Shown: positions 46,801-60,100 of the stretch, piece after piece
How positions within the stretch are numbered: position 1 is the first letter of the stretch
Layout: each line of letters begins with the position of its first letter
Assembly: GCA_013339765.2 (NCBI GenBank)
Contig: CM023457.1
Coordinates: forward strand, 49,121,784-49,185,783
Source: Haemaphysalis longicornis
Taxonomy: Eukaryota > Arthropoda > Arachnida > Ixodida > Ixodidae
Direction: 5' to 3'
Length of the DNA: 64,000 nt
Translations under genes and position numbers: made by a program
The notes under the pieces: model-generated
Database searches by the model: none
Told to the model about the DNA's origin: nothing
Seen by the model: only the letters and a program-made list of their open reading frames with translations

Positions 46801-49800
46801 CTACGAGCCTTCTAATCATAAAATGGTACATTAGATTGTCGAACGCAGCATAAATAATTACTTGCAGCTCCGCTTATTCAGGTCACTTTCGGTTTCGTTA
46901 AAGCGAACACTCAAGGCAGCCACCATGACGAGAAGGCGCATTTGACGTCACTGGTCTCATCGCACCACAGCTGATGCCAGTCCGGGCATGTGCGCACATG
47001 CCAGACCAGCCCGACTGGCCTAGTCGCACGTGATGCCCATCCCAAAAACTGCGACGTGATGCACAAGGCTTTTTTTCTTTTTGGGAAAAGTGCGCCCCAA
47101 CAGCACTGCGGCCGCTTCGATACGTCGCGGGAGCCCTGACGTCGGCTGTTTGGGTCGAAGCTCAGATGATGTCACGAGCTCACTCGATGGCACAGATGAG
47201 CTTTCCGTGCGCCCAAGGATTAAAATCGATTCAAAATATGTTCTACTGAACAGTAACGGTTCAAACTTCCGAGGGGGTAACTCCATATACCGTATTTACT
47301 CGCGTAATCCTCGCACTTGCGTAATCCTCGCACCCCTAATGTGAGCCACCAAAACTTGGATTTTTTGGTTCCTCCGCATAATCTCTCGCAACCCCCAACT
47401 TTGCACAGCGGCGAAAGTTGCCTGCTCGCGAAACCCGCATGGTGCACGCGCTCTCAAACGCGCGCCCTCCCCCCGCCGCTCTCCTCTCCGTTCGCGGAGA
47501 GCGCTGTGTATCCCAGGCCATCCGGCGCCCTAAGAACCTGCATGGCTACTCCCTAACAGGCGCCCTAACACGCTACTCACACTGTCCTTGAGCCGGTTTC
47601 GCGTGCGCGCAACTAGACGGTGTTCGCGCAGCCCGCTGTCGTGTCGTCGTGTCGCCGTCGTGGTCCCGTCGTTGAGCAGCAGCAGTCAGTGAGTCACTCG
47701 CGTCAGTGGTGGATAGCTCGCTGCCATTTTGAGAACTTTTTGATCTCTTTGTTTTGTGCTTGGTGCCGCTTCGCCATGGATAAGAACGCTAGCTACACTG
47801 CCGCTTTCAAATTGAAAGCGATAGAGCTGTTACTGGAGGCGACGAGATATGACGACGACGAGATAGGGTGCGCGCCAGAAAGCAAAGGCGGCAATTTCAT
47901 GATCGCTGATCGACGGGAGACTGTTTACGTTAGAAATAATAAAATAAAAAGAAACAGCTGCTGTTGGCAACACTGAGCTTACATATACAAAAAACTACCG
48001 CTACATTTAGCGGGATTGGCAGAAGGCAAATTGGCAACACTGTGCACCGGATTTTTTTTTCCCCGCATAATTCTCGCACCCCTAATTTCGCATTGACTTT
48101 TCCGAAAAAAAAGTGCGAGGATTATGCGAGTAAATACGGTACAAAGGAAGCTCGTTACATAGTTATCTGAGCTTTGAAATTTCGTGTTAGTACTCGTCTA
48201 AAACTTAGCTGTACAGTAAAACCTCGTTAAAAGAGACACTCTTACAAGAGACACTTGGTTACGAGAGACATTTTAGTGAAAGCGGTTTGGTTGGTTTTCC
48301 TATGTTCACTATGTTAGCAACATTGCATACAACAGAGACATTATTACAAGAGACACGTTTTTTGGTTCCCTTGAGTGTCTCTTGTAACGAGCTTTTACTA
48401 CTTGGTGATGCAGGTTGGGATTGCAGTAAGCCAGTAAACGCCTAGTAAGCCCTCAATCCGTCTGGCTTGATTTCAGGCCATTTTTTGCACCTAGTAAGCC
48501 CACATTTGAAAAACAACGAAATTCCCTGCCTTGTCTCTACAGTGTCAACTCCCTTCCTTTGCTGTGTAGAAGAAACTATTTTGCAGGGGAGCGATTTCAC
48601 ACGTGTACCACTCGTCCAGCCCAAACTTCTGTTCTGGACTTTATTTCGGTATTGCCTGGTTCGAAACAGTACAAATACAGCCACAATCTAATCGTGCACC
48701 CACCTGAATGTGGACAGGAGGCGTCGACTGCTTGGCACAGTTTTGCTGCTCCTGAATCCAAGTCACAGCTTCGGAGAGGCACGGGAAGACCAGGCAAGTG
48801 GTCTCGGCACTGCCGTCAGAACAGTTGCCGGCAAAAGTTGGAGCGCTGCCGCCATCGAACAACCCCTCTTCACGCTGGTTCGACACCAGGTGGCACCAGG
48901 CATGCATGTTTGCTTCGCATTTGGCCCTCTCAGCAAGCTTATCTACAGGGATGTCAGTCTGGTCTGCAAGAGAAGACGTTGAAGATTAACGCGGCATTTG
49001 TTCTGCCAGAAATCAGAGAGCAAATAACAATTTTAATTACCGTACTTTCCGGTGTACAAGTAGCTTTTTTTTTCTGAAATTTTCGTTGGTGCATCTGATC
49101 CACCGCAACAATGTACTTTTGCCGCACTTTCAAATGAACTGATCATTGGTGAGTTTACTCGATTAACAAGTGCGTTTTGTTCACCGGTGCGTCTTATACA
49201 CTGGTGCGACTTATATGCTTTTTTTGGGGGGGAAAAATGTCGTTTTGAGGGGGGTGCGACTTATACAAAAGTGCGACTTATAGACCGGAAAATACGGTAT
49301 GCACTGGTCTTGTCAATAGAGAACTTGAGTGCAAAACACAAGTACTACACCTAATTACCCTTGGTTTTAAGCTAAGCTATAGGCACGCAGCAACTGAAGT
49401 TCGCTGTTCACTCAGCCATTTATGGTTTTTTTTTTTTTTTTTTCAAGCATTTCCACGGGCATTTTTGTTTCGCTTTGGTCATCACAAATTGCACGGGCCC
49501 AGCTTTTTTTTTTTTATTCATAACTACTGAACTAAAGGCAACTGTGGCTATACGACTGGATTTGTCAAGTTAAATGCTCGACATCTCATGTTATCACAGC
49601 TTAAATGAATAAAGAAAATATAAATTTCAAATGCACTTGCATTGGTACAAACGACTTAATACAAGAGCAACATTTTATTCTTGAGTCACCACTCAAGGAA
49701 GAATGCTTGCCATCATTTCACCCTTTACAATGTGCGTTTTTGCTACACAATTTCATGCCTGTCGAACCTTTACGCAACACAGAATAGAACATAGCAGCTT

Positions 49801-52800
49801 CCTAATATTAACCACTGTTCCCTTTAAAGAGTGATAGCATTTCGGAACACACATAGCCTACATTGAAGTTACTGACTTCAAACTAACTATTAAACTACCA
49901 AATCAAAAACACAACTTCTTTTTCCTCAAGACTCGAATAAAAGTTGCCAACAAGAACAAGTAATGGTTATTCTCTACCGTTCCATAAATGTGGAGCACTT
50001 CAACAACACATTTCAAGCTATAGCGTGTGTGAAAAGGGGTTTAGTTATGGCTACCGGTTCCCACTTATTTGATGTAAACTCTGTGAATCAGAAAGTGAGG
50101 AGTATGAGGGTTAATATTTATGAAATCAAATTTCATAGACAATAAAATTATCCCCACGGCTTCCTCTAACTACGTGGCAATCCTCACAGATTCGCAACAG
50201 GCTTGCCGCATCTCTCCCTCAGCGCTGAAGATACTATCCTCAATCAAGAATCCCCCCCACATCCAGATTGTGTGGACACAAGGCCATTCTTCCCGCGAGG
50301 GAAACGAGGCGGCACACGCCGCTGCCTGCGCTCTTACATTCCGGGCGTTTTCGTTGGCGGAAGAGGACCTTTCCGAACCCTCCATCTATCCCCCGGTCCC
50401 TCCCTGATACACTGAAATCTTATATCACTATCGCCAACTGCGGCTTCAATACCCTCCTCCTCACCCATCCCCCCTCCTCCTCACCCATCCCTCAGCACAC
50501 AGGCAGCTCGCATTTGGCGTCGACTGCAGACCAACACATTCTACAACACCCCGATACTCCACTACATCTCTCCCTCACTTACCCCTACAACTGCCCTTCT
50601 TGCTCCGTCCCAAACACGCCAAACCCCCTCCCTTCCCCATCCCCTGAACGCCTCATCACTCGCGCCCAAGCAGCTGCTCTAGCTCGCGGCTATCTGAACT
50701 AAGAAAGCCGCCCACTTTTATGCCCAATAAATGTTTCAATCAATCAATCAATCAATCAATTAATCAATCAGACACACGAAACCCACAGCCTTCAGCCATT
50801 TTGTGGATAGCAGAACCTTACACAGTCTTTTCTGTGTTGTTTTTTAAATCTATAATTTATCGCTTCGATGGAGCAACAGGCAGGGTGTCCTTACCAGCGC
50901 GAGGATTGTTGGTGATGCCCAGGCGGTTGGGAGAGAAGAGGGCCACGTCGAACGGCTCGCCTGCGAGAAGCGAGAGCAGGACCTCCGGCCGACGGTCCCC
51001 ACGACCAGTTGAACAAAAGCATCCGTCGAACTTTAACCTCTGCCCCCAGAGAATGTTGCTCAGCAGCTGAAGCTTCGCGCCACCAGCGAATACAGCACTG
51101 TAAAGATTCCTCAGTGTGGGCGCCGTCCAGGTAGAGTGTCAGGCCCCGGCCACAAGGAACTGCCTGGCACCTTCCAGGCCACCGGCATTGCTCCAGGCCT
51201 GCGTTCAGAAGGTCAATGCGGTATCGAATATAAATTAAGGTGGGGACACTGGTCTTAAAACAGCTCCTTTTAATTTTCCAGTAAACCTTGTGAAACTTGT
51301 CAGTGTTCCTGTTTTTTCCCCACTGATTTGAATTATGCCATTATTTTTTTTTTCAGCTGGTCAATTAGTTCCCAAGATAATTAGGGATAATTAGCCATTT
51401 TTGGTCAAACAATAGACAAAACAGTGTTGGTCATAAAAACTGTAATCTTTATATTTTCCAATTATATGACCCCTGGTGAATGCAATAATTGAAGCAGTTT
51501 TTTGATGCATCGCTTGGAACTAATTTTACAGCTCATAAACTTTGGTGGCACCAGTGGCAAGCAATCATTTTGAGTGCCCATTTCAAACACCGAAATTTAA
51601 TGTAAAGTTCTTTGTAAAATTAGAGTAGCACTGCAACCAAGGCAACGATCGACTATGATTACCGAACAAGGCCCAATACCCTTCAGTTGCAAAACGTGTG
51701 CCTCCTGCTTTATTAAAGGGAACTAGGAGTGGCAAGACTTGAACAAAAGTGGCCCATATAAATTCTGCGCAATGATGTCACTGCACTTTTCTCCATTCAG
51801 CAGTAACAATTGCGACGTTAACCTTTGTAATATTCATGCTTTATTTTGTTCCCAGTTTGTGTTCTGACGTGTCGCCAGAACTAACGAAAAACTTTGGTCA
51901 GCGCTCCATCTATTCAGCCTGCATCGTCCTTGACTATGCTGATCTAAAAGGGGTTCAACGGTTCAACTCTCTAAGCAAAAATACTCAGCATTGACTGCAA
52001 TGGTCATCTCCAAGAGTCACTGTCAGTTGACAAGTCAATGCACAGCCCATTTTCTCATTCTCAACCCCAAATGTTCCGGCTAGCACTCAATTTTGCTGCT
52101 ACTATTCAAATTAAATAATACGGACGGGCAGATCAGATAGCATGATAACAAGCATTTCAAACATACAAAAATGTGATAATGCGGACCCTCACCTTCAGCC
52201 ATGGTCTTGGAAATCCGGAAAGAGGGAGCAATGACAGGAACGTTGTTGAGCCCAAGCCATGCTTGTCCAGTGACTTCCTCTGCCGACTGTTTTCCTGCCG
52301 AAAGGTTCAGAATATGGAAACAGCTCTCGTGTTGCCTACTCCAACCAAATTAAAAGAAACTTCAGAAACTCGCAAGTGGGAATTCTCGAATAAATGCTTC
52401 AGCTGGTCGACTACAAAATGAACCCCCCCTAAAATAGGCTTCACCACTACATGCACATGCATTGTTTGGTAGGCATTTGTCCAGGTGCCGTATATCCAAC
52501 CTGATACCAAGGTGGGAAGGCCCTACTGCCCTCTACGGATTAATAGCCTGTTTATTCCAATAAAGCACTATACACTGGGCTCCTTTAGGGTAGGCTTCAC
52601 TGCTACACATAAAAGCTTTGCTGGGAAAAAAGTTTTTCAGGACAACATGAGCGGTCATGTACGAAATTATGAAGGCCCTAGCCTGTACAGTCTATGAAGC
52701 ACTATATGCTGAGCCCCTTAGCTGCACGACTGTACACATGTGCCTCGCTGGAAAGACATCTCTATATAGGGCATCCAATGTGGAAATATAAATTCCCTAG

Positions 52801-55800
52801 CGCCTCTTATTGATAGCATTATCTCATGCAGTGAAAGTGTAGCACTCATCAAGGCTTATAGATGGACAGACACGTTTTCTCCTTTACTTCACATCAAAAT
52901 GCTTAAGCACTGAAGAAACAAGGATCTCATCAAGGCTTATAGATTGACAGACACGTTTTCTCGTTTACTTCACATCAAAATGGTTAAGCTCTGAAGAAAT
53001 AAGGATCTCATCAAGGCTTCTAAACGGACAGACACTTGTTTACTTCACATCAAAATGCTTAAGCTCTGAAGAAATAAGGATCTCATCAAGGTGGACAGAC
53101 GCATTTTCTCGTTTACTTCACAACGAAATGCTTAGACATTGAAGAAATAAAGATGTCAGGCGTTGCCATCTAGATCTTGCGCACCACTGCCTGCCGAGGC
53201 TTCTGGGGAGTGTTTGGCCAGCCAGGTTCTGCACAGCTGTAGAGCCAGGGATGCATTGCCCTGCTGTTCTCTCCCGGATATCCCAAGCTGACAGGGTGGA
53301 ACGTCCCATTCGTACGTTGACAGCGGTGGAACTAACCTGATGGAGCACTGCACGGGACGCATAAGGCAGGAAAGAAGGGTCACGGGATAAGGTCATTTTC
53401 TTTCCCCGTACTAGCCAACAAGACAATTCGAATTCAGTTCACATATGAAAAATGGTGCACACTGAAGTGCACACAAAATACAAGTTTGTTTTGATCGAAA
53501 GGTTTCGGGTTTTGTGGGACCCCAGCGCTTGTCCAGAAGCAAACGATGCTTTATTTACTGACAAATTAATCAACCTAAATTAAAAGTTTGATTTTCCCAC
53601 CAAATCGTGTTTCTGTGACGTCTGCATGATGTCATATGTGCTAGGGAGCCTTGTTTACCGTTATTCAACCTAGATGGCACCACCATACCGCGGCGGGCCA
53701 TTTTCTGACTTTGTTTTTGAGCGTATTTCCACCTGGCTTGTTTTTGTTAAGGCAGAAAATCATCGTTTCCTGTAACATGGTGTTCGCTCCACAGATATGG
53801 TCACGTAAGACACTGTCGCTTACGCCACTTCGCCAATGTCGTCCGAGACAACCACAAAGCGCCGCAGTACTGTGCAGCTAAAACAGCATAGTGCGTTCAG
53901 TACCAAAAGCTGTAGGCATCAGTACTCCTATGCTTACGTGTGCTTTATTGACCTACCACTGTTTGTCCCACCATTCTCGCTGCTATAAAAAGAATATGCC
54001 CAAAATGTAAGCTCAAATAGCTCGTTCAGTAAGCTTATAGCCCTTCTAATTTGTGTTTGCATTTGCCGGCCTCAGCCAATCGCAGAGCTGTCACATATGA
54101 CGTCAGAGGTTCTGTTGTAGGAAATGAGCTAGTCGGTCGCATGGCCATTCCCTTTTTTCCAATTATGTAGCTTATATGAACAAAGTTGTTGCCAAAAGTG
54201 GTGTGAGTATGATTCTAACGAGGCAATCTTTCGAACTAACCAAACTTGTTTTTTGTCTGCATGGCCAATTTAAACAGTGTATAGAACGGTGGTGTCAGTA
54301 TGCTTGACCAGGTGTATATAGCGTACACTTTCAAAGATTTTAATACCCCTTATGTCTGGTATTGTACAAGCCTACCTCTTTTTCTTCATATCACAATCAT
54401 CCATTTCACTCAGTATACAAATTCAGCTACGTACTACATTTTTTATACGTGAATACAGGTTGAGCGCAAATTCCCAAGTTAAAAAAAATTTACCAAAAAA
54501 TGAACCTATGAATTTTAACAAGAAAAGTGCAGCCAGAAATAATTTTGGCTTCTTTCATCGGCTACAGGCTTGGCTCACTACTACATGTTCCAATTCTTCA
54601 GCCAAGACTACTGGTGCATGATAATTTTGAACGATAATCTTGGATAAAGTAATAAATGAAAAAAAAATGTTATCAAAACTTCTTTGTGGAAGGGCACACG
54701 CACAACTTTTGTGTGACAATAATGGCTGAAGTACCTGAAAGCGATTGCATTAGTGCACTCAGTTTTCTCTTTCAGAGCAGACTCTGATGCTGGAAAGAGG
54801 TGTGCCTTTGAATACGATATTTACAGTAAACTGGTCTTTGCAGTGGTTCTACAAATCCCTTGCTGTGAGGTTAGCGCCCCAATTACACCAAATTTCACCA
54901 TTTTCAGATTTTATTTCAAGGACATTATACTGTTCAAGACCGACTTCAATATCACACTGCTCAGCCTAACCTAACTTCAGCATTTTTCTTTGAGGGCAGC
55001 AAATAATTTTCGGATTGCTATGTAGTTTGGTTGTTGAGAGACACTTTCGACGTAGCCCAGAGAAGTTAGGCAGGTAAGCTCTAAAGCTGTATTCTAACCC
55101 AACAAAATAGACATTGTACAAATCGAGAATCTTAGTAAAGTGCCCCCGATAAATAAGAAAAAGGTGACTGACTTGAACGAGAGCCCCGTGTAAACCAGAC
55201 AATAAGTCGAATGGGATTATAGGTTGACCCCTTAACTCGAGGTGAATAAAAAACAAAAACAAAAATTCGCAAATGACTGCTTTATAAGAAAATGCAGAAC
55301 TTCTTACAAATTTTTTGGGGGAAAATCTTGACCTATATTCCAGATACAGCATGCACTGGCACTTGCACTGTTCTCATGCCTTCAACTTTTCACACATTAC
55401 ATTTACCAACCTGTCTACACACTCCAATTGACACTCACGTGCCATTTAGAAAAGAATGATTCGGCACTGCAAACAAATTCCACCCACAACTTAACAAGAA
55501 CAATCGTCGTACAGCTAATTCGAAAGAGGGTGGTGGGCACCCGCTACAAAGTGTACAACACATTGTGTACGCACCCCCTCTTCGAGGGCCCTTTCAACGA
55601 GGACACCGAGAGCCTTCTCAGGCTGGGGTAGCGTGAAGGCCGGGCAGCCTTTTTTCAGGATGCCAGCCTTGTGCCAGGCTATCTCCTGCAGGCTCGAGCC
55701 AAGAACACTAGTGTGGTCCAGGCCCAGGGATGTGATTCCCACCACCGAGGGCTGCCTACGGTGAAAGAGTTTGGGGAAACTCCCTGGACCACTCCTTGGT

Positions 55801-57645
55801 AGTATCTGATACCCCACAAGCTGTGGTACAACAATGTACAAAATAGACGGGCAATACGTCTGTTCCAGCTCTAAGGTGTTGGTGGTACACGGCGTATTGT
55901 CAAGCAACACACCAACTTCTACAAAAACTGCTCAACAACCTCTCAGGACGCCGGTTCGATTCCCGGCCACGGCAGCCACTTTTCCGATGGAGGCGAAAAG
56001 CGAAAACGCCCGTGTGTACAAGATTTCGGCGCATGTTAAAAATTCCCAGGTGGCCAGAATTAATCCGGAGCCCTCCAATTCATCGCCTGCGTTGCGTCGG
56101 CACATTAAACCCTACAATCAGTCAATGAATCAATAAACAACCTCACGTATCCTCATGCGCGACTCTCATGGTTTTTTGCGTTGAGCTTAAAGTTGCACAC
56201 TAGCACTGTTTTTGCCATTAAACTTAGCTATGGTTGTTGATTGTGCGAGCACCGCCATAAGAATGGTAATTGATGTGCTGTGTGCCATGTGTCCAGTAGT
56301 GATGGAGAGCACCGAGGTTGTGAAAAGCAGGTTACAGCACTAAAAGCATGAGGTACAACAGTAAGCACAAGTGCCTTAATTGATGCGGTTTTTAACTATT
56401 TCAGGAAGTTCAGCTGTAAGTCTGCAAGCTCAAGCCGACAAAAGCATGATTTTGCAGACTTCTTTTAAGAATATAAGGTTGTAGTTCCATAAAACCTGAT
56501 GTCTGGGCTCTGTCGATGGTGTTGCTTTTTTGACGAGGGACGGGTAATCTGAATTCATTTGGAATCCTCCTATACACAGCCTCCTAAATGGCTTATGAGC
56601 AGCCGTGGCACATTAAACTAGGGTCTTCAGGCACCGTATATAATTGCTACTAAATTCGATTTAATAAGTTGAAATAACACAACTAAGCCCAACCTAACCC
56701 AAGATCATAATGCATTTGCTGGGAGCTTCGGTGGTAGTTCAAAGGCACCACAAAAATTTGTCATTCAAGAACATGCACCAGAGAAAAAAATCATTACAAT
56801 CTGGCATTCGGTAGATGTGCCAGTTATCTTACCTAACTACATTCGTGCTGCAGCTTTCACCACCGAGACCAACTTCAAGCACGAGCACGTCAACCTGGGA
56901 GTATCACACAACAGTTCGCACATGTCAATGCATGCAGGACGTTTGTATACAGAAATCGGTAACAGAAAAATTAAAGTTGTTCCAGTCAATGTGAAAGCTG
57001 TCGGAAGTGCAGAGCAGTGATTCACCATAATGGGCTGTAGCGCCGTTTCCCGCCCACTGCTACCGCCCAATGCAATTCAAATTTCCCGCCTTCGAACTGC
57101 TCGCGCGCCCCCTGCTTGAAACTGTGCCAGCGGGAGTTCTTGTTGTGCTTGCTTTTCCTCCCGCATGCGCCGGCGTTGCACTGCCACTTTTTTTCACTTA
57201 CCGTCTAAAAACCAACCCAGCGAGCGTTCCTAACTAAATGAACGCAGGTGCTGCCGGTTAATAGAACGCAGCCGATGCTGCGGTTAAATGCATATTCTGC
57301 CTCGAATGTACCTGCAGTTTTTTTTCACTAAACAAAGAGATGTATGACAAGTGCCTGCAGTTCATGAGATTCGAACGCTTGTGACTATGCAAACAGCTTG
57401 GCTTTCGAAGCCTCTCTGAGACGCCGCGACGACGAAACGCCGTGTGGCTCTACTTGGGTCCAGCGAGCGAGCTACAACTACAAGGCAAGCCCCTAAAGCG
57501 CTCTGCACTTAAAATGGGTATTTACGTGACAAAACACAGATGGACTGTCGGCACTGGTGGACGTTACGAGCTTGGTGCAGGTATTAGGTTGGCTAGCCGA
57601 TGAAGTGCTCGACTGGCATTTTAAAGCTGAAATTGAGCTGAAGGC

Positions 57646-57696
<51 letters not shown>

Positions 57697-57817
57697 AGAT
57701 CTGTCGATTTGAGGATGAGAGAGAGACGGAGAGGAGAGAGAGAGAGGGAGAAGAGAGAGAGATCGAGAGATGAGAGGAGAAGAGAGAGAGGAGCCGAGAC
57801 GGAGGTGGAGAGAGAGG

Positions 57818-57852
<35 letters not shown>

Positions 57853-60027
57853 CTTTGTTGAAGAAGCAGAGAGGTATGCCAGCATTTACAGTCACCTGCA
57901 TGCTTCTCTGTATAAACTGGCATTTCCTCAAGAAGCAAGCAAGAATAAACCATCATTATGGTTTTAAACTGATTGCTTGTAACTGCAGCTGTATCCTGCT
58001 ATCACGAGACAACTGGAATTCTGACAAGGAAGTCATCTTGATTAACCCGCTCAAAAACTCTCCAATTGTATTGTATCCGCCTGGGCCAGTATTAAATGAA
58101 TGCGAATAGTAAAACGTGGTTCTCATCTTAAACAGCTCCTCGAAACTCCTTTGCAATTATCTCCAATAAATTACGTGTCTTTTCCGCATCAACCAGCAGC
58201 GAGAGCTGCTACGTTTTTTTTTAACTGGTTTAACCAGACAAAAACCACCCTCAACAGAACAAAAATGTACTCACATTTTCTTCAACGAATACCTTGAATG
58301 CCATCACAGTCATGAAACGGAAATAGCCTGGCATGTCCTCTCCCTCCTATTAAACAATAAATGAACAATACAATTTCGTTCCAATTAATATAGCAGCTAG
58401 GAGCAATGCCTCGGAATCTTAATAGGCGAACCTTAGCGTCGAGGTTATCGTACACATCCCAGAAGTACTTGGCAAAAGCCTCTTCCGACAACGGCATCCC
58501 GTTTATTCGAATCCTTTCCCGTACTGCCACAAGGTGTGGAGAACTGTCGACAAAAAAAGAAAAGAAGGCAGAGCCTGTTGCCGTGATAGTCCACCGGTTA
58601 TTATTATTTGCGTTATTTGCTTCTGTGGCCCCACATTTCACCACCTTTGATGAGCTGCTTAGACTTTGAAAAAAAAAAAAAAAAGAAAGCTCAACTGTGA
58701 GTTAATAAAAATACTAGCGTGACTAAAAATGTGGCAAACAAAACGTTTTGTTTACTCGTACATTTTGTACGTCAGTATGCAAGCAAGCTGGTTGGTATGT
58801 GATTTTGAAATGTAGTGAACAGGACGTTGAATCGTTGAAGGCCCTTTTCTAATACATCCGCTAACAGGATACAACTGAAGAAAACAACTCCTTTATTAAG
58901 CCCTTTCCAGCTATCGTGGCCACTTAAAAATTTTGTTGTGTAATTCAGCAACTATGTGTTGATGTTAAAAAAAACCTTTTCCTCCGATTTTCACAGATTT
59001 TATAAGACTGTAAACCTGCATCTGGTACAGCGTGCACCGAGCGTCCTTCGAACCTCTGCCAAGCTCAATGTTTACATACCTTGCTGTTGCATCTGATAAA
59101 CGCCGCAAATTCTTGGTCGATGCAATGCCATCAAACAAAAAAATGCAGAACCGAAACGTCAGCGGACGCAAGAAAAATCACCAATTTGGTATGCATACAC
59201 ATCTCGAAGTTGAAATTGAAGAAATTCATCTTAACCATGTGTAGCTTTGCTACGATAGAAACATCCAATCAAAATAGTGCCACCATAAAAATTAGGGGGA
59301 GTAAATAATATAGGCTCAAGAGTGTGCGTGCGTGTGTGTGTGTGTAATCAGGTTCTTATACAAACAAAGTAATTGAGAGAAACACCCTGGAGATGACACT
59401 GTGTTTATATACCGGTCAACCCAAAACAGACACACGGAATTAGACACGTATAACAAAAGGCGATAGCTTAACAAACCGGCAACAACTACAACAAACGTTC
59501 AGCTACACGAAAAACACAGCACACGGCTTACAGTTTCCCCAGCCCTGTCGCACACTCAGTCAGTCCCTTTGAGGCGTGGCGGCGTACGTAGGGGTCAGTC
59601 ATTGCATGGCGTCGCTAGTGGGGGCCAGGTCACGCATGGAGGTCCACGTACACCGTGTCCAGGGTTCTCGCAGTTGCAGCCAACGTGGCCCTCGTGGATG
59701 CACAGTCTTCTGCTCCAGATGCGTGGCGATCCCAATCCCCTGCTGACGGTAGGTGCGGATGGTTTCGTAGGTGTCCGCCCGCTGCTACATGCTCGGGTCC
59801 GAGCACCCGACGGCCCTGTATCACCGCAGCAGTTCCCCCGTAACGCTCCTCCCCTTACCATCCTCCCTTTCTCCGTTCTTGCTGGCATTTTCTTATTGGA
59901 CACTTGGCTGTGGTTGGGGTGAGTGACCCGATAGCCAATGATGATGATGGTGCCCTCGGGGTATTTAGAACGTACCCCGCAGAGCGCGTATTCGTCATCA
60001 TCGTCTTCTTCCACTTGACTTCGTATA

Positions 60028-60100
<73 letters not shown>

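Noticed and set aside
55571..55580. GC splice donor in phase 2 for FPGS-1 exon 7
   Set aside because: A GT donor in phase 0 with an acceptor 15 bp further upstream on exon 8 gives CSIRLVPPL and CPLRLAPPL, matching human CPLYLCPML in both copies with equal exon lengths.
57493..57967. Ser-Leu repeat ORFs around 57.7 kb
   Set aside because: Reading of a GA microsatellite.
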